NCBI GenBank assembly: GCA_016793325.1
Contig: JAEUKI010000094.1
Span: 124,001-188,000, forward strand
Length of the DNA: 64,000 bases
Source of the DNA: Myxococcales bacterium
GTDB taxonomy: Bacteria > Myxococcota_A > Polyangia > Polyangiales > Ga0077539
Reading direction: 5' to 3'
The position numbers and the translations under genes were made by a program. The first letter of the stretch is position 1. Every line of letters begins with the position of its first letter. The notes beneath the pieces are model-generated. The model worked only from the letters and a program-made list of their open reading frames with translations. It was not told where the DNA came from and did not search any database. This document shows, piece by piece, positions 27,336 to 34,649 of the stretch.

Positions 27336-28046
27336 CTACGGCGTCGCGGCGGCGAGAACCGCGTCGACAGTGCTCGGGCACGACGAGGTCGCCCACCAGC
27401 AAAGCGCGGGGAAGTTCACCGGAGGAACCACGTCGACGATCGGCTGCGTGGCGGACACGGGCCCGAGCTGCGCGCTCGTCATCGCGCGCTCGACGCAGCG
27501 CGAGAAGTCGCTTTCGAACAGAGTCACGGGCTCACGCGGCGTTCCTCCGGGGCCGGTCGGGGCGGCCGAGAGGACCGCGCCGTTCGGGTCGATCACGACC
27601 ACAAACGTTCGAAGAAAGTCGGACGGGTGCCTCGAGAGCGGACGACAATCGCGTCGCACGATCGGAGTCACTCGAGCGAGCAGCGCCGCGAGAACGTCGC
27701 GGGTCGTGAGGTTCTCGACGCGACGCGCAACAACCCGAGCGCGCGACAGCACGTCCTCGGACAGCCGATCGACCCGGAGAAAATCAGCGTTTTCTCCGGT
27801 CGCGAGCTCCGCCAACGGCTCGGACAAGACAGCGCCGTTGATGACGAGCGGGCGCGAAGCGAACCCCGCGTCGAGAGCTCGCGCAGTCGAATGATGGGGC
27901 AGCGACGGCGACGGCACGGCCGCCGACCGCCTCGCCGTCGGAGCGCACCCTGTCGACAAAGCCGCGATGCTCAGCGCCGTCGCGGCGACTGCACGCACCG
28001 CCAGCAGCGAACAGCCCGAGGTCGAAGCGCTACGTTGTCTGAACAT
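27336..28046 (-). CDS. Lipoprotein with AgmX/TonB-like C-terminal domain
   Basis: About 236 residues from the ATG at 28046, chosen because it gives a lipoprotein signal (lipobox LSTGC) and GGAGA lies about 9 nt upstream; the open frame continues upstream but is Arg/Cys-rich and unlikely to be coding. The C-terminal region (FVVVIDPNGAVLS, then SRCVERAMTSAQLGP) has the Cys-centred pattern of AgmX/PglI and TonB-like C-terminal domains found on myxobacterial envelope proteins. Its 3' end is 3 bp from the convergent PEGA-like gene. Role unknown, probably envelope assembly or motility related. Confidence 0.7.
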   Translation of the reverse strand: MFRQRSASTSGCSLLAVRAVAATALSIAALSTGCAPTARRSAAVPSPSLPHHSTARALDAGFASRPLVINGAVLSEPLAELATGENADFLRVDRLSEDVLSRARVVARRVENLTTRDVLAALLARVTPIVRRDCRPLSRHPSDFLRTFVVVIDPNGAVLSAAPTGPGGTPREPVTLFESDFSRCVERAMTSAQLGPVSATQPIVDVVPPVNFPALCWWATSSCPSTVDAVLAAATP

Positions 28047-28210
28047 GGCGGGAGGTCTCCGAGGCCCGCACGATCGCAACGCGCCCCGGTCCCGACAAGC
28101 CGCCGCGCGAGCACCCGCCTCGGCTCGCCGTCGGCGGCGGCGCTTCGTGGGTCCGGGGTAGCCGCGACACCGATGTCCTGCCCTGGCGCACCCCGCGCTC
28201 GCGGCCTCCG

Positions 28211-28228
28211 TTGCGAAACAGTTCGCAA
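28211..28228. promoter_or_regulatory. Inverted repeat in the promoter region of the VTC operon
   Basis: TTGCGAA-ACAG-TTCGCAA is a perfect 7-bp inverted repeat in the 305-bp divergent gap (28047-28351). The rest of the gap is GC-rich on the left and more AT-rich between 28210 and 28320, consistent with a promoter for the VTC gene. No other structure is seen. It could bind a dimeric regulator such as the one encoded in the operon. Confidence 0.45.
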
Positions 28229-28351
28229 CACAATGACAGCGGTTTTCGCCGACGGAAACGGCACGAATCCGGCACACACTTGTATCCTGATCGTGACGCA
28301 CCCTCTTCGACGTATCCTCTTGCCAGCGCCCGGCCTCGACCCGAGGCGCTC

Positions 28352-29167
28352 GTGACCGCGGCCCCGCGCATCGAGCTGGCCCACGAGGTCCTCGCGCCGC
28401 TCTTCTCCGAGCCCCGGCCCGAAGAGCTCGTCTCGGTCGTGGACGCGATGGCGCCCGCGGACGCGAGCGACCTCAGCCGCGCGTCGTTGCAGCGCAGGTT
28501 CGACCGCAAGTACCTCCTTCGCGCAGAGAGCGCCGCGGCGCTGCTCGCCCTCGTCGCAGAGGACTACCGCGTCGTGCTCGCCGGCTCGGCGCGCTTCGCG
28601 CTCTACGACACGGTCTACTTCGATAGCCCCGATTTGCGCTGCTATCACGACCATCGCCGGCGCCGAAAGCCTCGCTTCAAGGTCCGCGTGAGGCACTACG
28701 TCGACCGCGGGTTTTCGATGCTCGAGGTCAAGCAGAAGACCCAGCGAGGCGACACGACCAAGCACCGCTTCGAGCGCGAGGGAACCGAGCTCGCGATGAC
28801 CGACGCCGAGCAAGAGCAGGTTCGCTCGATCGCGCCTGGGCTCTTTCACAACGGGCCGCTCGTGCCCCAAGCGCGCACGGTCTTCTCGCGGGTGATGATC
28901 ATCGGAAAGCGCTCGGTCGAGCGCGCCACGCTCGACTTCGACCTCGTGCTCGAGTGCGGAGAGCGACGGAGGCCCGTCCCGTTCATCGTCGTCGAAGTGA
29001 AGGACACCGGACACGGAGCGACGAGCCCGCTCGTGCTCGCGCTGCGCGCGGCCCACGCAAAACAGAGCAGCTTCTCGAAGTACTCGGTCGCGGTCGCGTC
29101 GCTCGGCGGTCAGCGCACCACGACCCTCCGTCCGCTCGTGACGCTCGTGCACAGGGGGCTGCGATGA
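28352..29167 (+). CDS. VTC-domain polyphosphate polymerase
   Basis: About 271 residues from the GTG at 28352, with GAGG 5 nt upstream. CYTH-superfamily VTC domain, which in the yeast vacuolar complex polymerises polyphosphate from ATP. Tunnel-lining basic and acidic residues are visible in order: RRFDRKYLLR, YDTVYFDS, RFKVRVRHY, MLEVKQK with KHRFER, then VERATLDFDL, FIVVEVKD and the C-terminal SFSKYSVAV. There is no signal or membrane helix, so the enzyme faces the cytosol, probably next to the DUF4956 membrane protein encoded four genes downstream. First gene of a long operon; the stop overlaps the next start (ATGA). I consider the fold call firm and the reaction likely. Confidence 0.88.
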   Translation: MTAAPRIELAHEVLAPLFSEPRPEELVSVVDAMAPADASDLSRASLQRRFDRKYLLRAESAAALLALVAEDYRVVLAGSARFALYDTVYFDSPDLRCYHDHRRRRKPRFKVRVRHYVDRGFSMLEVKQKTQRGDTTKHRFEREGTELAMTDAEQEQVRSIAPGLFHNGPLVPQARTVFSRVMIIGKRSVERATLDFDLVLECGERRRPVPFIVVEVKDTGHGATSPLVLALRAAHAKQSSFSKYSVAVASLGGQRTTTLRPLVTLVHRGLR

Positions 29168-29982
29168 TGGCGCGCCGTTGCGCAGGAGCGGTCGCGATCG
29201 CCCTCGCGTTGGCCGCGGCCCTCGCGCCTCCGTCGGCCGAGGCGCAGATCCGCGTCGCGCCTCGGTTCAACGCCGAGTTTTCGCCGATCCAACGATGGAC
29301 CTTCTCGGTCTCCGAGCGCTACGTGTACGGACCGCGCATCGCGTCGAGCGGGCGCGCGCAGACGTACGTGGGCGCGGAGTTCTCGCCGTGGAAGTGGCTC
29401 GACTTCGGGGTCGCCTATCGCGTGTCGTTCGAGACCTATCGCAACGCGTACTGGAGCTCGCATCGCGTCACGACGGACGCGGGCGTCGCGGGCTCGCGCT
29501 GGGGATTTCGGCTCGGATATCGGCTGCGCTGGCAGAACCGATTCAGCCCGGACCGCCAAGGGTACGAGCACGACATGGCGCTTCGAAATCGTGTGTCGCT
29601 GCGGTACCGCACGCCGAAGCCCGTCGACCTCGCGGTGAGCGGCGAGCTCTTCTCTGCGCTCGTCCCCGCGGTGCTCCCGTGGAGCGCGTTTCGATTCGAA
29701 GCCGAGCTCACGGGCCGCGTCGACCCTGTGGCGATCACCTTCGGCTATCGCTACCACCTCCCGATTCAGAGCGGCGGGCAGCACTACCACATGGTGATGG
29801 CCACGGTGACCTGGCGTTGGGAGGCGCCGCGCCCGCGCAATCGCGACCGCGAAGAGCGCCGTCGAAACCGCGACCAACGCGAGCGCCGACGAGACCGACG
29901 AGACGGGCCCCGCTCGAGCGAAGGCGCCGCATCGAGCACCACAAATCAAACCGCCGCCCCGAGCGAAGAGGTGTCGCCATGA
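29164..29982 (+). CDS. DUF2490-like outer-membrane beta-barrel protein
   Basis: 272 residues, ATG overlapping the previous stop. A signal peptide ends in PPSAEAQ. The mature part has alternating beta strands with aromatic girdles (RWTFSVSERYVYGP, WLDFGVAYRVSFETY, GFRLGYRLRWQNRF, YHMVMATVTWRWE), matching DUF2490 barrels. The C-terminal 50 residues form an extremely charged Arg/Asp/Glu tail instead of the usual terminal aromatic strand, so the tail probably stays periplasmic or binds polyanions. Its place after the polyphosphate polymerase suggests it exports or anchors a product; that is inference only. Confidence 0.75.
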   Translation: MMARRCAGAVAIALALAAALAPPSAEAQIRVAPRFNAEFSPIQRWTFSVSERYVYGPRIASSGRAQTYVGAEFSPWKWLDFGVAYRVSFETYRNAYWSSHRVTTDAGVAGSRWGFRLGYRLRWQNRFSPDRQGYEHDMALRNRVSLRYRTPKPVDLAVSGELFSALVPAVLPWSAFRFEAELTGRVDPVAITFGYRYHLPIQSGGQHYHMVMATVTWRWEAPRPRNRDREERRRNRDQRERRRDRRDGPRSSEGAASSTTNQTAAPSEEVSP

Positions 29983-30686
29983 ACGCAGGTCCCACGCCCT
30001 CGTCGGTGCTCATCGTCGAGGACGACGCCCGGCTCGGCGAGCTGCTCACGGAGTACCTCTCGGCCAACGGCTTCGCGGTGAGCCTCGTGCCCGACGGGCT
30101 CGTCGCGGTCGAGCGGATCACCGCAGAGCAGCCCAACGTCGTCGTGTTGGACTTGATGCTCCCTGGCCTCGCGGGCCTCGAGGTGCTCTCGCGCGTTCGC
30201 CCGACGTTTCGCGGGGGAATTCTCATTTTGACCGCGAGCAAGATCGAGGGCGACGAGGTCGAAGGGCTCGAGCGCGGGGCCGATGATTTCGTGACCAAGC
30301 CCGTCGACCCGCGCGTTTTGCTCGCGAGGATCCGGAGCGTCCTCCGTCGCGCGGGGAGCGCGAGCGGACCCAACGAGCCCGTTCCCTCGGCGATCACGAT
30401 CGGCGCGCTCGCGCTCGAGCCCGCGTCGCGCACCGCGCGCGTGCAGGGCGTCGCCGTCGAGCTCACCAACACCGAGTGGACGCTCTTGTGGCTGCTCGCG
30501 TCGCGCGCAGGAACGGTCGTCCCCCGCGACGACTTGTACACCGAGGGGCTGGGCACCGCGTACGACGGGCTCGATCGCGGCGTCGACATTCACCTCTCGC
30601 GCTTGCGAAAGAAGCTCGCGGCGCACGGCTTCGATCCGAGCGCCATCAAGAGCATCCGCTCGGTGGGCTACATGATGGCGAGGTGA
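29979..30686 (+). CDS. OmpR-family response regulator
   Basis: 235 residues from the ATG at 29979 with GAGGTG 6 nt upstream, overlapping the DUF2490 stop as ATGA. Receiver domain: LIVEDD acidic pair, phospho-acceptor Asp58 (VVVLDLMLPG), ILTAS switch, TKPVD lysine. The winged-helix domain ends VDIHLSRLRKKL and SVGYMM, like RstA. The histidine kinase gene follows after 3 nt. Embedded in the VTC operon, so it may control polyphosphate or surface-phosphate metabolism; a likely target is the inverted repeat at 28211-28228. Confidence 0.92.
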   Translation: MNAGPTPSSVLIVEDDARLGELLTEYLSANGFAVSLVPDGLVAVERITAEQPNVVVLDLMLPGLAGLEVLSRVRPTFRGGILILTASKIEGDEVEGLERGADDFVTKPVDPRVLLARIRSVLRRAGSASGPNEPVPSAITIGALALEPASRTARVQGVAVELTNTEWTLLWLLASRAGTVVPRDDLYTEGLGTAYDGLDRGVDIHLSRLRKKLAAHGFDPSAIKSIRSVGYMMAR

Positions 30687-30689
30687 GCG

Positions 30690-32132
30690 ATGTGGCCGCT
30701 GTTGCGCCGAGTCGCTGTCACCGTGACGCTCGCGATGTTCGCGAGCGCGGCGCTCATGATCGTGCTCGTCCGCGCGACCGAAGAGCGCGCCGAGCGCTCG
30801 CGGCTCCGAGGGCCGCAGCCCGCGCTGCGCTACATCGCGCGCACCATCGCAGAGCTGCCCGAGGCCGAACGAGAGCGTCGCGTGAGCGAGCTTCGCACGG
30901 AGCTTCGACAAGAGCTTCGAATCGTTCGCGCGCCGGCGGACAGCGCCGCGAGGCCGAGGCGCAGCGTCGCCCTCGAACACTGGGTCGAGCGCGGAGCCGC
31001 AGGCGAACCGCTGGTGGTCTTTCGACTCGATCCAACGTGGGTGCTGCGCGTGGGCATGCCCGAGCCCCCGCCGGGCATGGGGCCTCCGCCGGGCGCTCCG
31101 ATCGGCGTTGGCGTTGGCGCTGGCGCTGGCATGGGACCTCCGCCTCCGGCGCCGTGGTTGCCGCGGCTCTTCGGGCGCGGCAGGCGCGGTCCGACGCTCG
31201 AGTTCGTGCTCTTTTTGCTCGCGGCGAGCGCGCTGACGACGGTGCTCGTGGCCGTTCCGTTCGCGCGTCGGTTGAAGAAGATCGAAGACGGGATCGATCG
31301 ACTCGCGCGCGGAGACTTCGCGCGCGCCGGCGACGACTCGGAGGCGGGCTCGCTGAGCGCGCTCAGCGCGGCGCTCGACCGCAGCGCAGCGAGGCTCGAC
31401 CGCATGTTTGCCGAGCGATCCGAGCTGCTCCAAGCGGTCTCGCACGAGCTCGGGACGCCGCTGTCTCGCGTGCGGTTCATCTTGGCGATGCTCGAGCGCG
31501 CGACGACCGACGCCGAGCGACAGAAGCGCATGAAGGAGCTCGACCGCGAGGTGACCGAGCTCGACGCGCTCTCGTCCGAGCTCGTTCACTACGTCGAAGC
31601 GGACGCAGCGAAACTCAACCCAACGACGCTCGACGTGCCCGAGGTCGTCCGTAAGCTCATCGACGAAGAGCGCGCGGCGAACAACCGCGAGCTCGACTGC
31701 TCCATGGACATTCCCCAGGGCCTCGAGCTCGAAGCGAACCGACGACACTTCTCGCGCGCGATCTCGAACCTCGTGCGCAACGGCCTGCGCTACGCGCGAA
31801 CGAAGGTCCTCGTCGACGCGAAAGAAGCGACCGACGAAGGCCAGCGCTGGACCGTGATCACGGTCCACGACGACGGCCGCGGGATCCCCGAAGAAGCGCG
31901 CGAGCGCGTGTTGCAGCCGTTCGTCCGGCTCGACGCGAGCCGCTCGCGCTCGGGCGGAGGCACGGGGCTCGGCCTCGCCATCGTGCGCCGCATCGTCGAG
32001 CGCCACGGAGGAAAGCTCACCGTCGATCGCTCGCCGCTCGGCGGCGCGGCGCTCGTGACGTGGTGGCCTTCCGAGCGGCGCGCGACGACAACTCCAGAAG
32101 CCAACGTGCAGCGAGAACGAGAGCACTCATGA
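30690..32132 (+). CDS. Sensor histidine kinase (RstB-like)
   Basis: 480 residues. TM1 at about 8-27 and TM2 at about 172-190 enclose a periplasmic region of about 140 residues that ends in a Pro/Gly-rich stretch (about 123-158, MPEPPPGMGPPPGAP and a Gly-Val-Gly-Ala run). Cytoplasmic part: HAMP-like RRLKKIEDGIDRLARGDF, HisKA with His252 (LLQAVSHELGTPLSR), N-box SNLVRNGLRYA, HDDGRGIP and GGGTGLGLAIV. The partner is the response regulator immediately upstream. The 3' end overlaps the DUF4956 gene as ATGA. Confidence 0.92.
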   Translation: MWPLLRRVAVTVTLAMFASAALMIVLVRATEERAERSRLRGPQPALRYIARTIAELPEAERERRVSELRTELRQELRIVRAPADSAARPRRSVALEHWVERGAAGEPLVVFRLDPTWVLRVGMPEPPPGMGPPPGAPIGVGVGAGAGMGPPPPAPWLPRLFGRGRRGPTLEFVLFLLAASALTTVLVAVPFARRLKKIEDGIDRLARGDFARAGDDSEAGSLSALSAALDRSAARLDRMFAERSELLQAVSHELGTPLSRVRFILAMLERATTDAERQKRMKELDREVTELDALSSELVHYVEADAAKLNPTTLDVPEVVRKLIDEERAANNRELDCSMDIPQGLELEANRRHFSRAISNLVRNGLRYARTKVLVDAKEATDEGQRWTVITVHDDGRGIPEEARERVLQPFVRLDASRSRSGGGTGLGLAIVRRIVERHGGKLTVDRSPLGGAALVTWWPSERRATTTPEANVQREREHS

Positions 32133-32740
32133 CCACGCTCAACGATGTGATTCACTTGCTTCCAGATGCACTGCGCTCGGTCGGACCGAGGCTCGCGCTC
32201 GATCTCGTTTGCACCGCCGCGGTGGTCAACGGGATCTACCTCCGGCGCTATCCGAGAAGGGACTACGCGTTTACGTACTGGCTGCTCAACCTCGTGACGT
32301 TCGGCGTCGCCGCGGCGCTCTCGGGCATGCGCGTCGAGATGGGCTTGTCACTCGGGCTCTTCGCGGTGTTCGGAATCATGCGGTACCGCACCGAGGCGAT
32401 GCGCATCCGCGACCTGACGTACCTGTTCGTCGCGATCGGACTCGCCATCTTGAACGGCGTCGCGTCCACCCCTGAAGCGCTCGTGCGCGTCGCGATCACC
32501 GACGTCGCGCTGCTCGGGATGGTGCTCTACCTCGAGTTCGGCGCGGCGCGACGGATGGACAGCGTCACCGTTCGCTACGACCGTCTCGAGCTGCTCGATC
32601 ACAATCGAAAGGCCGAGCTCATCGACGACCTCTCCGCGCGGCTCGGGGTCCGCTGCGAGCGAGCCTTCGTCCAGAGCGTCGACCTCATGCACGACAGCGT
32701 CGAGCTGGTCGTGACCTTTCGCCCCGCGGAGGACCGATGA
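32129..32740 (+). CDS. DUF4956 membrane protein
   Basis: 203 residues from the ATG at 32129. Four to five transmembrane helices fill the first 140 residues, with the family's GLSLGLFAVFGIMRYRTEAM and DLTYLFVAIGLAILNGV segments. A soluble C-terminal domain (about 145-203) has an RYDRLELLDHNRKAELI core. DUF4956 genes are, from memory, commonly next to VTC-domain genes in diverse bacteria, and here both share an operon. It may be the membrane partner that takes up or passes on the polymer, by analogy with the membrane part of yeast VTC. That role is inference. Confidence 0.88.
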   Translation: MTTLNDVIHLLPDALRSVGPRLALDLVCTAAVVNGIYLRRYPRRDYAFTYWLLNLVTFGVAAALSGMRVEMGLSLGLFAVFGIMRYRTEAMRIRDLTYLFVAIGLAILNGVASTPEALVRVAITDVALLGMVLYLEFGAARRMDSVTVRYDRLELLDHNRKAELIDDLSARLGVRCERAFVQSVDLMHDSVELVVTFRPAEDR

Positions 32741-33699
32741 ACACTCGAATTCTTGCGTCACTATTCATGGCGTCAGTCTTTTCTCAGTCGTGTGGGCCCA
32801 TGCCCGCCGCGGGTGACGGAGGGACCGACGGCGGCGGCAACGGCGACGCGAGCTCGGGCGCGGTGACGGGGACGTTTCGCGTGGCGCTCGTCGCGCCGAC
32901 GATGATGACCCCGGGACAGACGACGGTGGTCGGTCGCATCCAAAACGGCGAGAGCCCCTCGCAGATCATTTGGACCGAGGCGATGCGCAGCGGGGACTGT
33001 GCGCTCGTGACGCCGCGCGTTCCGTCCTGTACGCCGGGCTGCGGATCGAGCGCGGCGTGCGTGGCGGACAACACCTGTCAGCCCTATCCCACCGCGCAAA
33101 ACGCTGGAACCGTCACGATCACGGGCCTCGGCGCGAGCCCGATCACGCTCGTGTCCGCGGCCAACTCGTATCAGCTCCCCGCGGGCACCACGCTGGCGTA
33201 TCCGCCCTTCGCGGACGGAGCAGCGCTCTCGCTCGCGATCGGCGGCGCCGGCGCGATCCCCGCGATGTCCGTCACGGGCACGGCGATCGCGCCGCTCGCC
33301 GTGACGAGCCAGAACCTCATGGTGGCCGCGAGCACCGCGGTGAACCTCACGTGGACCGCGGGCGCCGCGGCGAGCGACGCGCGCATCAAAGTGAAGCTCG
33401 ACATCAGCCACCACGGAGGAACGCGCGGAATGATCACCTGCGACACGGCGGACGACGGCTCGCTCGAGATCGCCGCGCCCCTCGTCACGGCGCTCGTGAG
33501 CCTCGGGGTCGCGGGATTTCCGAGCATCGTCGTCACGCGCGAGCGCGCGTCGAGCGCCGCGGCGATGCCCTCGGTGAAGATGCTGGTCGTGTCCGATGTG
33601 GAGCAATACGTCACGGTTCCCGGCGTGCGCTCGTGCACGACGGACGACGATTGTATGGGCAACGGTCGCTGCCGAGACGACCTCACGTGCGGGAGCTGA
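32737..33699 (+). CDS. Lipoprotein of the VTC operon
   Basis: 320 residues, ATG overlapping the DUF4956 stop as ATGA. Signal with lipobox SVFSQSC, then a Gly/Asp-rich linker. The body is beta-rich (Ala/Thr/Val), with a paired-Cys module CTPGCGSSAACVADNTC near residue 93 and a second Cys cluster at the C terminus (CTTDDDCMGNGRCRDDLTCGS). Both look like disulfide-bonded surface modules. No domain recognised. Co-transcribed with the preceding five genes by overlap. Confidence 0.8.
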   Translation: MNTRILASLFMASVFSQSCGPMPAAGDGGTDGGGNGDASSGAVTGTFRVALVAPTMMTPGQTTVVGRIQNGESPSQIIWTEAMRSGDCALVTPRVPSCTPGCGSSAACVADNTCQPYPTAQNAGTVTITGLGASPITLVSAANSYQLPAGTTLAYPPFADGAALSLAIGGAGAIPAMSVTGTAIAPLAVTSQNLMVAASTAVNLTWTAGAAASDARIKVKLDISHHGGTRGMITCDTADDGSLEIAAPLVTALVSLGVAGFPSIVVTRERASSAAAMPSVKMLVVSDVEQYVTVPGVRSCTTDDDCMGNGRCRDDLTCGS

Positions 33700-33702
33700 G
33701 CC

Positions 33703-34623
33703 ATGAAATACCCTTCACCGATCCGCGTCTCTTCGTTCGTCGCGCTCGCGTTCGTGTGCGCCGCGTGCGGAACGGCCGTGCAACCCCCGAGCGACGCTTC
33801 GATGGATGCCTCGTCTCCCTCGGACAGCGCCGCGGTCGACAGCGCGGTCCCCACAGGAGACAGCAGCGTTGCGTCGGACGGCGCGCAGCCACGCTTCAGC
33901 TTCTTCGTCACGAGCCTCCGAGCGCTCGTCGAATTGTCAGGAAATCCCCAGGGATTCGGCGGCGACCTCCGCTTCGGAGAGACCGGCGCCAACGCGGGCC
34001 TGCGCGGCGCAGACAAGATCTGCACCGCCATCGCCGAGCGCTCGATGCCCGGCTCGGGAGCCAAGGGCTGGCGCGCCTTCTTGAGCGCCACCAACGACGG
34101 CAACGGAAACGTCGTTCACGCGATCGACCGCGTGGGCAACGGCCCCTGGTACGACAGGCTCGGGAGGCTCGTCGCCAACAGCCGCGCGGAGCTCTTGAAT
34201 ACACGCCCACCAAACGCGGACCCCGCGATCATCAATGATTTTCCAAACGAAGACGGCGTGCCGAACCACGCGCCGGACCCCGGGATGGGCCAGGTCGACA
34301 ACCACGACATGCTCACCGGCTCCAACGCGATGGGCCAGCTCTACAGCATGACCGCGACGTGCCGCGATTGGACGAGCGCGCTCGGCAACACCGCGATGGA
34401 GGGCCGTCCGCGCGTCGGTCACTCGTGGCCGCGCGGCGGCGGCCCCGGAGGCCCCGGCGGTCCGGGAGGCGGCAGCGGCGCGCACTGGATCTCGTCGCTC
34501 GACGAGGCGGGCTGCGCGGCGGGCATCAACCTCATCGAGATGGGCCCGCCCATTCTCAGCATGCCCACCGTTGGCTCGGGCGGCGGCTACGGTGGATTCT
34601 ACTGCTTCGCGCTGCAGCCGTAG
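33703..34623 (+). CDS. Lipoprotein with C-type-lectin/DUF1554-like domain
   Basis: 306 residues. Signal with lipobox CAAC; a Ser/Asp-rich linker to about residue 65. The folded domain begins RFSFFVTS and has GGDLRFGETGANAGLRGADK, KGWRAFLSATN, a GPWYDRLGR segment, DNHDMLTGSN, CRDWTSALG and GHSWPR. This order resembles secreted DUF1554-like domains in Myxococcota and Leptospira, with a lectin-type fold. A Pro/Gly-rich loop (GGPGGPGGPGGG) interrupts it. Lies 3 nt after the previous lipoprotein, so probably in the same operon. Ligand unknown. Confidence 0.7.
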   Translation: MKYPSPIRVSSFVALAFVCAACGTAVQPPSDASMDASSPSDSAAVDSAVPTGDSSVASDGAQPRFSFFVTSLRALVELSGNPQGFGGDLRFGETGANAGLRGADKICTAIAERSMPGSGAKGWRAFLSATNDGNGNVVHAIDRVGNGPWYDRLGRLVANSRAELLNTRPPNADPAIINDFPNEDGVPNHAPDPGMGQVDNHDMLTGSNAMGQLYSMTATCRDWTSALGNTAMEGRPRVGHSWPRGGGPGGPGGPGGGSGAHWISSLDEAGCAAGINLIEMGPPILSMPTVGSGGGYGGFYCFALQP

Positions 34624-34649
34624 GGCGGCGTTCACGAAAGGACTCACGG

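Noticed and set aside
28047..28351. An upstream start of the AgmX-like lipoprotein (28301) or of the VTC gene (28211)
   Set aside because: The extra residues are Arg/Cys-rich or lack conservation to the family start, and they would overlap the promoter region; the starts at 28046 and 28352 have ribosome sites and sensible N termini.
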